A DNA stretch of 64,000 nt. Source: Latrodectus hesperus. Lineage: Eukaryota; Arthropoda; Arachnida; Araneae; Theridiidae. The notes under the pieces were generated by a model. It searched no databases. It worked only from the letters and a program-made list of their open reading frames with translations, and had not been told where the DNA came from. The translations under genes and the position numbers were made by a program. This document shows, in pieces, positions 52,501 through 57,059 of this stretch (position 1 is its first letter; each line of letters starts with the position of its first letter). The stretch is from positions 74,295,345 through 74,359,344 of the forward strand of contig CM075857.1 in assembly GCA_037975125.1 (NCBI GenBank), in the 5' to 3' direction.

Positions 52501-53100
52501 GCTGGTATCCGAATGGTTAAAGCTCTTGTCTTCTATTCAAGTGTTCGTGGAGACTATGGATGTTTGTATTGGTTTGGAATACATTTTGAACCGTAGGTTT
52601 CACAGTCTAATTAGCCCTCATGATCAAAAAATGACCATTGAGCGACAATCAAACTTGTTTATTGTGTGTGTCACCTGTAAGATCCAGTTTATTATCATGT
52701 GCATAATCTTATTTGGCTGATTCATTATCAGTTCTATTAATTTAAAAGTTCTATGGATAAAACAGTTCATTATATATAAAATCCTATCTACTTTGATCAT
52801 GGGTAAAATTTTATTAGATGATGAAGAAAATGAACCTAACAAGCATAATTATATCGAAATCGTAGATATTTAATTTGCTATAAAATATTATTTAGTTTAC
52901 TGTAATGGTATGAATAATGAAAAACAAATATTAATATTCTCTACTTTATGAATATTATACTTCTGATTAATTAAAATTAAAAATGCTTTCAGCCGGAGAA
53001 AGGACCTTTGGTCAACATATCCACAGATTTTGATATCAAAGAGAACCTTGATGTGAGATGCCTATTGGAGCTTCTTGACTGTGCAGGAGATGAAGTATAA
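8455..53100 (+). CDS. OSCP1: OSCP1 (organic solute carrier partner 1), complete 10-exon gene
   Basis: Exons: 8455-8566, 20116-20270, 31077-31244, 33071-33151, 35538-35629, 39989-40111, 44331-44406, 44480-44604, 44702-44756, 52993-53100. They sum to 1095 nt, giving 364 residues plus stop, with every intron GT...AG and all phases compatible. The family is usually about 380 residues. Residues 11-17 read FNLGGEM, the N-terminal hallmark of OSCP1. Further family blocks are FKYQM (98-102), LLVTLNHLDGIK (112-123), a LELGKDIYSM region near 240, and an acidic C-terminus. I recognised the family from memory of the vertebrate protein. Known for the family: vertebrate OSCP1/NOR1 was described as raising organic solute uptake and is linked to testis and ciliated cells; its biochemical activity is not settled. 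No signal peptide or clear membrane helix is visible. The start is the first ATG and fits the family N-terminus. Intron lengths run from 73 bp to 11.5 kb; the large ones carry the transposons listed below. Confidence 0.92.
8980..9360. repeat. GATATC/GGATAT-rich repeat, copy 1, split by a MITE
   Basis: Short motifs GGATATCTC, GGATATAT, AGATATCTATGAG and GAGATATCC recur every 15-30 bases at 8980-9090 and again at 9293-9350. The two parts are separated by the 191-bp insertion at 9097-9287. Same character as the stretch at 15140-15490. Confidence 0.55.
9097..9287. mobile_element. 191-bp MITE with 8-bp target duplication
   Basis: Ends are imperfect inverted repeats: GGCTAAACTGAGTATTACGG on the left, and GGTAAAACTGAGTAATACGG reading inward from the right. 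It is flanked by the direct repeat AAAATATG at 9089-9096 and 9288-9295. Internally, two similar tracts contain GGAATTTCAAT. An 8-bp duplication is what hAT, P and a few other superfamilies make; no coding sequence is present. Confidence 0.8.
9361..11317. other. OSCP1 intron 1: AT-rich, no supported gene
   Basis: Only short spurious open frames. A moderately GC-richer patch at 11080-11240 (TGACGTCATAGTCACGTGA near 11173) may be an old repeat fragment; no family recognised. Confidence 0.5.
11318..11940. repeat. Degenerate AT-rich minisatellite, unit about 100-150 bp
   Basis: About five degenerate units each begin with an AAATCTTATTTA-like tract (near 11320, 11472, 11575, 11712, 11848). They continue with TTTAATTAAAATTCATTTAT, then TTGATTTCTAATATAA, then AAATAAATAA. 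Confidence 0.6.
12758..14120 (-). mobile_element. Tc1/mariner element, copy 1, degraded
   Basis: Flanked by TA (12758-12759, 14119-14120), about 1.36 kb. The right end reads inward TACACTGCCCGACATTGAAA and the left end TACATTGCTCGACATTGAAA, so the terminal repeats agree. It carries a broken transposase on the - strand and is the same family as 54548-56101. It lies in OSCP1 intron 1, antisense to the gene. Confidence 0.88.
12860..13880 (-). pseudogene. Tc1-type transposase pseudogene
   Basis: Fragments in order on the - strand: GTVECLQHTDAARVTS (HTH region, about 13740), VRREPG, RTSTEILHYVQDVLGA, RTICRQLVASGL, SWRQLRRLP (about 13560), VLSEESCFYFF (about 13460, around the first catalytic residue), then MYKCGINMETNPNLQQL and GLGRHCALFQ (frameshifted) and the SPIEHVWDM-type end (about 13090). 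Frames change repeatedly, so it is dead. The first catalytic position reads Glu (SEES) rather than the usual Asp (SDES). Confidence 0.82.
14121..15130. other. OSCP1 intron 1: AT-rich, nothing recognised
   Basis: No coding, RNA gene or repeat signature that I can support. Confidence 0.5.
15140..15490. repeat. GATATC-rich repeat, copy 2
   Basis: At least eight GATATCC/GATATCT motifs, plus variants such as AATATCT and GGATATCTCATGGATATT, recur every 20-40 bases. They are self-complementary around each GATATC. It resembles the copy at 8980-9360. Confidence 0.6.
15491..18570. other. OSCP1 intron 1: AT-rich, nothing recognised
   Basis: About 3 kb of AT-rich sequence with no supported features. 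Confidence 0.5.
18583..18759 (+). mobile_element. tRNA-derived SINE, family A, copy 1
   Basis: A tRNA-like head has box A (TGGCAGCCGAATGGTTAGCGC region) and box B (GGGTTCGAATCCC). A unique body follows (CTAATTAGCCCTCGTGTGC, AATGACCGTTGAGCGACAAA) and a CAAA-repeat tail. It is flanked by the 12-bp target duplication TTAATTAAGAAG at 18571-18582 and 18760-18771. It is the best preserved of the copies here. Confidence 0.88.
18772..20115. other. OSCP1 intron 1 end: AT-rich, nothing recognised
   Basis: No supported features other than the polypyrimidine tract before exon 2. Confidence 0.5.
20116..20270 (+). CDS. OSCP1: OSCP1 exon 2
   Basis: Acceptor TTTTTATAG at 20115, donor AAAAAG|GTAAGA. The first two bases complete the split codon 38 (Val), continuing as LLDILNAMF. 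The exon encodes residues 38-89, including the block SSIMRLNRDSMKK, which is typical of this region of OSCP1. Confidence 0.92.
20728..21094 (-). pseudogene. THAP-domain zinc finger fragment
   Basis: The - strand reads MPRTCCV directly after an acceptor-like ATTTACAG (ATG 21094). After a one-base shift it continues YGCRSDY, NVFRFPK, EWLIHSENF and ICIIHFEEQFF, then a basic tail ending at 20728. The C-x-GC start, FRFPK, central W and C..HF are the C2CH THAP zinc-finger pattern, a DNA-binding domain of P-element-like transposases and some host regulators. The domain is frameshifted and no transposase or other downstream domain follows, so I read it as a transposon relic in OSCP1 intron 2, antisense to the gene. 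A domesticated gene with further exons is less likely. Confidence 0.75.
21419..21640. repeat. GC-richer segment with nested hairpins
   Basis: AAGGACACA (21555-21563) pairs with TGTGTCCTT (21593-21601). Inside it GGCGTG (21565-21570) pairs with CACGCC (21576-21581). At about 21426-21454 another inverted pair (GCGGCC / GGCCGC) is present. Composition differs sharply from the flanks. Probably a mobile-element fragment; family unknown. Confidence 0.45.
22785..23303. repeat. Dispersed repeat, copy 1 (paralogue of 33875-34370)
   Basis: Shares a collinear series of tracts with 33875-34370: ATTATCCCT/ATAATCCCT, TTAAAAAGTTTCAAATTT, TACAGTAAAATTTTGAAAGA, TTTATGTTTCAT, GCTGACTTATTTC, AATGAAACAAATGTATTTTG. 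Homology resumes after the Gypsy element (TTATTAAAAACT), so the Gypsy inserted into this copy. Confidence 0.7.
23308..23529 (+). repeat. 5' LTR of the Gypsy element
   Basis: 222 bp, TG...CA ends, CT-repeat near the start (CTCTCTCTATCTCTC). Matches 27745-27967 apart from two positions. Confidence 0.95.
25353..26318 (+). pseudogene. Gypsy gag (capsid region), frameshifted
   Basis: The likely start is ATG 25353 (MAYLAKGRKEDLILLAEELG); the frame is open further upstream. A charged coiled-coil segment (about 25500-25660, EERVSKEEQERLASERITQ) is followed by the retroviral-type gag/capsid fold with WIAYLVGVLPSDVTKIIARE and ILLKRFKLSAERFRHLF. A one-base shift at about 26063-26075 moves the frame. 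It continues KLKDLMITDQIKKKCPPEFK and LVEKLDAYDNLR, a SCAN-like capsid C-terminal segment. A second shift near 26290-26320 restores the original frame before the zinc knuckle. Two compensating shifts suggest recent decay of one long gag-pol frame. Confidence 0.85.
26319..27749 (+). pseudogene. Gypsy zinc knuckle + protease + integrase C-terminus fused by deletion
   Basis: Same frame as the gag start. It opens with FDQLKQDKPSPIFCYNC and a CCHC-like knuckle with Tyr where His is usual (CYNCRTPGYIKSNC). Protease follows with active-site VDTAAT (about 26535) and later LLGIDFIEKTGIVL. The entry to reverse transcriptase is present (EHRIDTGDSAPIASPPYRLS, about 27200). At about 27280-27290 it passes without a stop into the integrase C-terminal region: KDIVEQKQDQRKKYADQ, FKPGDQVWV and the GPY/F motif RRDGPYIIL. 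The basic tail RRGRPPK runs to the stop inside the 3' LTR. RT, RNase H and the integrase catalytic core are absent, so the element is not autonomous. Confidence 0.88.
27745..27967 (+). repeat. 3' LTR of the Gypsy element
   Basis: 223 bp. The first bases of this LTR (TGTGA) supply the stop codon of the polyprotein reading frame (TGA at 27747-27749). Confidence 0.95.
27972..29630. other. OSCP1 intron 2: remainder of the dispersed repeat, then AT-rich DNA
   Basis: The first part continues the repeat interrupted by the Gypsy. A slightly GC-richer patch at 28615-28810 has no recognised content. A run of A with AAAAT repeats lies at 29229-29272. Confidence 0.5.
29635..29689. repeat. (AT)n microsatellite
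   Basis: 55 bases of uninterrupted AT dinucleotides in OSCP1 intron 2. Confidence 0.97.
29863..29991. repeat. Two neighbouring hairpins sharing an ATAGTA/TACTAT core
   Basis: 29863-29908 is a 46-bp near-perfect palindrome (half-site TCAGCTATGATACTG, two mismatched pairs). 29961-29972 (TTAAAAATAGTA) pairs with 29980-29991 across a 7-base loop. The GATACT and TTTTTAAAAATAGTA words recur in both. Confidence 0.75.
29992..31076. other. OSCP1 intron 2 end: AT-rich, nothing recognised
   Basis: No supported features before exon 3. Confidence 0.5.
31077..31244 (+). CDS. OSCP1: OSCP1 exon 3
   Basis: Acceptor TTCTGAACAG, donor ATTAAT|GTAAGT. It encodes exactly 56 codons (residues 90-145), starting LFDLMFMVFKYQM and carrying LLVTLNHLDGIK. 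This is the most strongly family-like exon after exon 1. Confidence 0.93.
32322..32702 (+). mobile_element. 381-bp retroposon (SINE-like, family C)
   Basis: GC-rich island in AT-rich intron 3, flanked by the 11-bp direct repeat ATAATATCAAT (32311-32321 and 32703-32713). The head AAGCTCCAGTGGCTCAGTAGC resembles a pol III box A region; a weak box B-like GGTTCAAAATT lies at about 32552. The tail is AAGCAACAAC. No significant coding. Orientation is inferred from the head. Not recognised as a named family. Confidence 0.75.
33071..33151 (+). CDS. OSCP1: OSCP1 exon 4
   Basis: Acceptor TATTTTTCAG, donor GCCAAA|GTAAGA. It encodes 27 codons (residues 146-172) with an amphipathic stretch ending FLKDCNAK, matching in position the segment before the V-S-M/V-L block of OSCP1. 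Confidence 0.9.
33875..34370. repeat. Dispersed repeat, copy 2 (empty-site paralogue)
   Basis: Collinear with 22785-23303 plus the first bases after the Gypsy. Here ATGTATCTAATCTCATTTTA runs straight into TTATTAAAAACT with no insertion. Confidence 0.7.
34371..35537. other. OSCP1 intron 4: AT-rich, nothing recognised
   Basis: No supported features. Confidence 0.5.
35538..35629 (+). CDS. OSCP1: OSCP1 exon 5
   Basis: Acceptor ATATTTTAG; begins VSVLIKNGLQHANGELIGPD. Two donors are possible at the end. Only TCACA|GTATGT keeps the frame open into exon 6 (split His203); the alternative two codons on would hit TGA immediately. Confidence 0.9.
36761..38560 (+). mobile_element. hAT element 1 relic (right end not found)
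   Basis: The left end starts CAGTGATGTCAAAGATAAGG, followed by GGCCCGTGGGCC, typical of hAT/Charlie-type termini. The preceding TTTTAAAG could be the 8-bp target copy, but no matching right end was found, so the 3' side may be truncated. It sits in OSCP1 intron 5, sense orientation. Confidence 0.75.
37140..38560 (+). pseudogene. hAT transposase pseudogene (GTF2IRD2/ZBED-like)
   Basis: Broken frames in order: BED-like finger region (LICNQTVAVF, then LRRHYDMNHKSKFN at about 37255), LSSLKSKLQGQQSMFTKANT, ASFPFQKS, FTIFSLAVDKSTDSVDTTQL (about 37640-37700, first acidic region), MGGALPWMANIQ-type remnant (about 37865; aligns with the usual GAP..DG motif), GFHCIIHQESLASRH (about 37940), then LNQGIVLERFFALSDFILAF and DWWVDCAFLVDMNKHL (38126-38503). 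The order and motifs are those of hAT transposases related to GTF2IRD2 and ZBED proteins. Several stops and frameshifts are present. Confidence 0.88.
38839..38868. repeat. Perfect 13-bp-arm hairpin
   Basis: GCAAAACAGCATT, 4-base loop TTAT, AATGCTGTTTTGC. Just downstream of hAT element 1. Confidence 0.9.
39989..40111 (+). CDS. OSCP1: OSCP1 exon 6
   Basis: Acceptor TTATTTTAG, donor GATAT|GTATGT, phase 2 to phase 2. It encodes residues 203-244, including IQILGEDVKAKWF and ELDGNRGLELGKD, which line up with the conserved tract before the MYS-type motif of OSCP1. Confidence 0.9.
40190..40600 (+). pseudogene. Tc1-like transposase fragment (second family)
   Basis: KVLLSDKRSFTHF...RVHAWRTLAQIYDHNCL (about 40276-40390) corresponds to the first catalytic Asp region of Tc1 transposases. 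RSVTWAAVSWFSVSPMVTL and then, in another frame, VHPMIQTLFLTGDEIF match the segment leading to the second Asp. The rest is missing. It begins shortly after OSCP1 exon 6. It differs from the Tc1 family at 12758 and 54548, keeping Asp in SD. Confidence 0.8.
41268..41500 (+). mobile_element. Degenerate tRNA-derived SINE pieces, family A
   Basis: Two fragments resemble family A: GAATGATCAGCTCTTTTGCC...ATTCAACAG at 41273-41310, and GGAATGGTTAATACTTTGAC...GGGTTTGATTCCCATC at 41372-41420, followed by GTAAGTGCAAAAATTGTCAT and TGAGTGATACA. Either one copy split by an insertion or two tandem partial copies. Confidence 0.6.
41520..44330. other. OSCP1 intron 6: AT-rich, nothing recognised
   Basis: A 73-codon frame at 42011-42232 has no family. 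Nothing else supported. Confidence 0.5.
44331..44406 (+). CDS. OSCP1: OSCP1 exon 7
   Basis: Acceptor TCTTTTTCAG, donor GGCGAG|GTAAAT. The first base completes split Ile244, then YSMSKLALQSKENVSDSN follows. This is the polar, poorly conserved linker of the protein. Confidence 0.88.
44480..44604 (+). CDS. OSCP1: OSCP1 exon 8
   Basis: Separated from exon 7 by only 73 bp. The acceptor TTTGGAAG is weak (purine-rich), but the frame is exact. It encodes residues 270-310 with EEITLLGRLIGNCSL and ends EEDFEE. The donor TG|GTATAC splits Cys311. Confidence 0.86.
44702..44756 (+). CDS. OSCP1: OSCP1 exon 9
   Basis: A 55-nt micro-exon after a 97-bp intron. Acceptor CTTTTACTAG, donor TCTCAA|GTAAGT. It encodes KETFEKNDCCVLSIDASQ (residues 312-329). 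Confidence 0.86.
45905..46440 (+). pseudogene. Non-LTR retrotransposon C-terminal fragment (endonuclease-reverse transcriptase type)
   Basis: Reads ANRCFFVLKKYLKSTF, IYKCLIQPVLTYSSETWTLT, EKDKETISIFERKTLRCIFG, ELYKLYKEPDIVKFI, QRLKxAGYLSWMNDNRVMKK and the tail ARPHPG-like KSHPGC. This succession is typical of the C-terminal region of arthropod endonuclease-reverse transcriptase elements. Contains stops and frame changes. In OSCP1 intron 9. Confidence 0.8.
46774..46867. repeat. Two-copy tandem duplication, period 51 bp
   Basis: A 43-base segment starting AGCTACTATATATAACCTTG at 46774-46816 is repeated identically at 46825-46867. Identity of the copies implies a recent duplication. Confidence 0.92.
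47805..48985 (-). pseudogene. Non-LTR reverse transcriptase relic
   Basis: Reading the - strand from 48985: RLQFVYQSGKFIV, EIVLATFLNTQAAFDT (first catalytic region, like FLDIEGAFD), LWRIIEKRTTRGYPQ, RQGDALACMFNIALRKVICK (about 48490; RQGD followed by F.I.L..V, typical of the fingers/palm segment) and IKLEIDRLIRAN (about 48090). The usual FADD box is lost or unrecognisable (QTYTDGTDI). Stops are frequent. The upstream and downstream halves resemble somewhat different families, so it may be a chimera. Opposite in orientation to the fragment at 45905-46440. Confidence 0.65.
49477..49554. repeat. (AT)n microsatellite
   Basis: 78 bases of AT dinucleotides in OSCP1 intron 9. Confidence 0.97.
50127..52230 (+). 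mobile_element. hAT element 2 relic (right end not found)
   Basis: The left end CACGGGTGGCGAACCAATGG, followed by GCACGCGTGCCAC, is a typical hAT terminus. It is followed by about 0.8 kb of leader and a broken transposase. The right TIR was not found before the SINE at 52490. Confidence 0.78.
50912..52200 (+). pseudogene. hAT transposase pseudogene (ZBED / SCAND3-like)
   Basis: From ATG 50912: FQAWWTDRYGIIEKYRKEIC, then a BED-like finger (CVSCSKTVV...LKRHYETNH) and a stop. Then QYLSRALKNKNAQTTLIKYI and GEFLKDAWLQCSLYLFDDSK. A second frame carries KEELISLLLMTRAKGLDICN, VSVTTDDAHILTGRKNGFI (second acidic region) and GYTILDFHCIIHQQNLCAKT. Later come VFQRYVDYLEGIRLVLNNEN and LNELTIKLQGVNKTV. Standard hAT order; many stops. 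Different in sequence from hAT element 1. Confidence 0.86.
52490..52653 (+). mobile_element. tRNA-derived SINE, family A, copy 2
   Basis: GAGCTGGTATCCGAATGGTT (box A region), a shortened box B region (GTGTTCGTGGAGAC, decayed), CTAATTAGCCCTCATGATC and AATGACCATTGAGCGACAAT. Likely diverged target copies start CTTGTTTAT at 52480 and 52654. Confidence 0.78.
52993..53100 (+). CDS. OSCP1: OSCP1 terminal exon 10
   Basis: Acceptor AATGCTTTCAG. It encodes residues 330-364 with an acidic, leucine-rich end (LLELLDCAGDEV) and then TAA. The end has the same character as the LLAMMDEL-like terminus of the family. It is 8.2 kb from exon 9. Confidence 0.88.
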   Translation, partial: PEKGPLVNISTDFDIKENLDVRCLLELLDCAGDEV

Positions 53101-53166
53101 CATTTTTATTCAGTGTGTAAAGAGCATTTCTTTACTGAAAGATATTCCATGTGTATTAATAATAAC

Positions 53167-53217
53167 AATAAAATATCATTGCTATCCTTTTGTTGGCTTT
53201 CATTGAGAATCAATAAA
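53167..53217 (+). promoter_or_regulatory. Candidate polyadenylation signals of OSCP1
   Basis: Two AATAAA hexamers, at 53167-53172 and 53212-53217, lie 67 and 112 bases after the OSCP1 stop codon. Such hexamers are frequent in DNA this AT-rich, so the assignment rests on position. Confidence 0.45.
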
Positions 53218-53219
53218 AT

Positions 53220-54540
53220 TCTTTTATTACAGCACATTTTTTTGTTATTATTTTTGATTAAACATATTTTGATATAAACGTAAAATGTCATTTGTAAAAA
53301 TATCATACACATGGTAATGTTAAAAGTCACCTGATCACGCAGAACTTGTTTATCTTTCTTCACTCAATTTTGCGGAGGAAAAAAAAAAAGAAAAGATTGG
53401 AGCACATTTAATTTTAAAATAAAATTTTGATTATTACATTATCACATTAAAATCATCATATCCACATTTTATTATTTTTGCGTCTCCATAAGTAACATGC
53501 TATTTCTTTAGAATCATATGCGGAAGTATAATGGGATAGTTCCAGAAATTCTTAAGCTAAAATGTTTCTTATATTTTTAAAATCCTGTCAAGCTATTTAA
53601 TCATTGCTGTCAAAATTTTTTAATTATATACTAACTATATACTACAATTCTATTATATAATTGAATAAGAATGGTTAAAAGGTTATTCAACACCTTTCAA
53701 GTACAAAAGCTATTTTGGCTATCATCAATGATTTAAAATGGATTCGGAATCGTATACAAGGTGAGAGCTGAAGTTAAATTGCTGCACTTAATGAAGATTA
53801 GAATGTTAACCATTCAATTAACCACTCAGAAGTAAAATTATAACATCAAAAATTTTATGCAAATATAATTAACGGAAAATTAATAATGTGTATTTAACAT
53901 ATTAAATGTTATGTAATTAACATTTAATTTCTTGAAGATTTTGTATGAATATTTAAAGATATTCTATACAAGACAGTATTGAATTTATAAAAATTGACTG
54001 GTTAAAAAAAAAAAAAATCCAAGGAAGAAGAAATTCACACGTTGATAATACAAAAGAAATATGTCAAAATACAAATTTAAACACACATACATATATTTTA
54101 ATCAATTATAGTGACAGTTTAATTAAAGTGATATATAATTGTCATGCATCAGGTGACACTAGCATTAAAAAATGTTATAAAGCGAATTGGCATTTATACG
54201 CATTATCCCGTCGACCTTTTTTGCCTTAAAAATATGTCGTCTAACTTTGCAAATATTAATACTTTTATCCCAAAAATGTTAAGGTGAAGCAGAACAGTTT
54301 ACTTACCTTCATTGTAACAAATAAATAAAAACTCTGTTTGTAATTTATATGTTACCAAATCAAATTAAACGACAAATATTTTTGCATATATGGTCGACGG
54401 AATATTACTTAAATACCAGTAAGACATGCTTAGACTGTAATGCTCTTTAGTGTGCATTGCTAATCAAGTATCTAAATTTTTAACTGTTCAGTAAAAGTTT
54501 GTATCAAAACAAATATTCAAACAATATCAGAAATAGTATG
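53220..54540. other. AT-rich intergenic DNA after OSCP1
   Basis: No gene recognised. A-rich run at 53382-53396. Confidence 0.5.
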
Positions 54541-54674
54541 AATAAAATACACTTCCCAACATTAAAAATGTAACACCTAGAAAGAATGGGTAGAAAATTA
54601 TGCAAATTTCTGGGTAGAAGCACCTTATCGAGTATTTCAAATGATATAAAAGGCACAGCTCTCCAGCGCACTTA

Positions 54675-54842
54675 CTATTTGGATTTGTTTGTCGTTCAAC
54701 GGTCATTTTTTGCACACGAGGGCTAATTAGACCGGTACCTACGGTTTAAAGTGGATTCCGAATCACTGCAACATCCATGCCCAAGATGGGATTCGAACCC
54801 ACGAACTGTTGAATCGAAGGCAAGAGTGCTAGCAAGCTCGGA
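54675..54842 (-). mobile_element. tRNA-derived SINE, family A, copy 3, nested in Tc1 copy 2
   Basis: The - strand has the tRNA-like head with box B (GGGTTCGAATCCC complement at about 54787-54799), then the GGTCTAATTAGCCCTCGTGT and AATGACCGTTGAACGACAAA body. It is flanked by the 12-bp direct repeat CCAGCGCACTTA (54663-54674 and 54843-54854), which is Tc1 sequence. Confidence 0.9.
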
Positions 54843-54979
54843 CCAGCGCACTTAGGATAAGATATAAGGTGAGAAATCGGTAGAGAGGACAATATTCGTG
54901 TCGTTATTGTTGCTTGGAAAATAATCATTGGAAGTTTGTTCTCATCGATAAGGACGCCTGTAATTGTAGAGAATGTAAG

Positions 54980-55975
54980 GCCATCATCGACGGAGTCAGT
55001 TCCTGCAGTCAGACGAGCTTACGAGGGGCAGGTTGGCCCCTAAGACAAATCGCAGCTGATAGAAATTTGAACGCTTCCACAGTTCACAGTATGAAGCGAA
55101 GATGGTAGGAACAAGGAACTGTGGAACGTTTGCTTCGTGCTGATGCAGGCAGAGTGACGTCAGCATGCGTGGATCAACACGTCCGACGGGAGGCGGGAAC
55201 AGCACCGTAAAGAACGTCTACCGAAATTCTGCAACACGTGCAAGACACCCTTGGTGCTTCCATATCGAATAGAACTATTTGCCGTCGATTGCGCTTATGG
55301 CGTCAGTTAAAAAGACTGCCATTGACCCCACAGCAAAGACGTCAATGTCTGAAATGGTCTCGTATTAGAGCGATGTGGACGACGGAGTGGCACAGGATCG
55401 TCTTCTCAGAGGAGTCATGCTTCTGTTTCTTCTCTGATAGTAGCCGCATACGAGTGTGACATCGACGTGGAGACGGGTCCAAACCTGCAGCAATTATTGA
55501 ACGCCTATCGCGCTAGAACGCGGCATCATGGTTTAGGGCGACATTTCGCACTATTCCAGGTTACCTCTAGTTCGTGTTCACGGCACTATGTCGCCAAACG
55601 TTTCGTGAATGTTGTGCTGCGGCCGGTGACACTCCTTCCCCTTGATGGGGTGTCCAATACCCTTTAGCAGTAGGATAACGCCAAACCGCATATTGCTCGC
55701 ATCAGTCAATATGCCTTGCAATGTGTACAGCTGTTTTCTTGGCCACCGTGATCACCAGAACTCTCACCAATTGAAAACGTTTGGGATATGATTGGACACC
55801 ATTTGCAGACCCTGCCATTGCCTCCTTCAGAAGACGCACTTTAGCAAATGGTGGGCAGAGAATGAAAAGCTATTCCTCAGGACGTCATCGGCACTCTCAT
55901 AGACACTCTGCCTTGACGTGTTGCTTCGTATATCGCTATCCACGGCGGTCTTACACCCGAACCTATTCTCGCCCT
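54980..55975 (+). pseudogene. Tc1-type transposase pseudogene
   Basis: Fragments: SLRGAGWPLRQIAADRNLNA (HTH), STVHSMKRRW then a stop, GTVERLLRADAGRVTSACVD, RTSTEILQHVQDTLGASISN, RTICRRL, WRQLKRLPLTPQQRRQCLKW, EWHRIVFSEESCFCFF (about 55388, first catalytic position), KPAAIIERLSR, QDNAKPHIARISQYALQ (about 55673, second Asp) and SPIENVWDMIGHHLQTLPLP (about 55763, Glu). Stops and shifts separate these. The first catalytic position is Glu (SEES), as in copy 1. Confidence 0.86.
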
Positions 55976-56101
55976 GTATAACGCATATCATTTGGAAATA
56001 CAGATTACTTATTGTTCGTTGCTTTCTCTCTTTGCTTGCCGAGTTTCGTAACTTTCTGGCAAATCCTTTTTGGTATTGCATTTTCAATGTCGGACAGGGT
56101 A

Positions 56102-56720
56102 TATAAAATAAAATAAAAATAAAAATTATTATGAACACATATAATTATTATTAACGGAAAAAATGAAATTTTGTGAAATAGAAAATATTCACAAGCTTAT
56201 ATTATTATAATAAATAATTTTAAAGTCTTGCACTTAAAAAATGTAAGAATTATCATTTATTCTGGGATCAAAATACAACTCAAAAACACGGTAAATTAAT
56301 TTATATTAATATTATTATACATTTTTCTTCACCAGTAAAATTACATTAAAGGATTTTACTTGCAAAATATTATACATAAAAACATTTTCTCTTCAAACTG
56401 TAAGCAATAAAAATATAATTTTCAACATCTAGAAATTTTTCTTGTTTTCAGTTTCATAGACTGCATAAACATAAAACATTATTATGACAACAAAAATACA
56501 GTTATAAATGGTAGCACATGTTAGGCAGGTTGATTTTAAAAATCCTCAGAGTGTTTCTTCCAATATGCACGGTAGATTTATCTAATATTGGTGAAAGAAT
56601 ATTTTTATAAATTGTTGTATATAATTAATGAATAAATCAAAAATTCTCAAATGAGGTTTTTCAATTGTTGTTTTCAAATATTTGTTTTTGAAGATTTTTT
56701 TAAAACATCATTTGATAATA
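56102..56720. other. AT-rich, nothing recognised
   Basis: No supported features. Confidence 0.5.
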
Positions 56721-56724
56721 ACCT

Positions 56725-56968
56725 CGGGCTTTTGGTTAACTAACCCTTCGCCACAACAAAGCCGGAAACTGCTATTCATTTGTCATTACCCAGTGGGCAC
56801 CCGTAACCAAGTCACGGAAGCGAGTAGTATTACCCACGCCATACCACCACAAATCCGTTTATACATCATCTCAGAAGAATGGACAGAGAAAGTAGCATCC
56901 AACCCAAACCGAGATTCGAACTTGGGACCCAGAGTTCAGGAATCAAGAACTTTAACCCCTCAGCCATC
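56725..56968 (-). mobile_element. tRNA-derived SINE, family B (Ser/Leu-like head)
   Basis: The - strand starts CCTACCGATGGCTGAGGGGT (box A, like tRNA-Ser or -Leu), with box B AAGTTCGAATCTCGG at about 56910. A body follows with GTGACTTGGTTACGGGTGCC and CACTGGGTAATGACAAATGA and ends near 56725. No clear target duplication found. Confidence 0.75.
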
Positions 56969-57059
56969 GGTAGGATTTTTTTCCAGTATAAAAATAGCAG
57001 TTCACAGTATACTTGCTGTTTCAGTATCAATTATTAGTTGTGAACGTGTTGTTCAGTAA

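Larger units (their letters stand above)
54548..56101 (+). mobile_element. Tc1/mariner element, copy 2, interrupted by a SINE
   Basis: TA-flanked ends: TACACTTCCCAACATTAAAA on the left, and on the right, reading inward, TACCCTGTCCGACATTGAAA. Without the 180-bp SINE insertion and its target copy the length is about 1.37 kb, matching copy 1 at 12758-14120. It lies in sense orientation relative to OSCP1, downstream of it. Confidence 0.88.

Noticed and set aside
56682..57059. 125-codon + strand open frame
   Set aside because: Mostly antisense of the tRNA-derived SINE of family B; the RDSNLGPR segment is the box B region read as protein.
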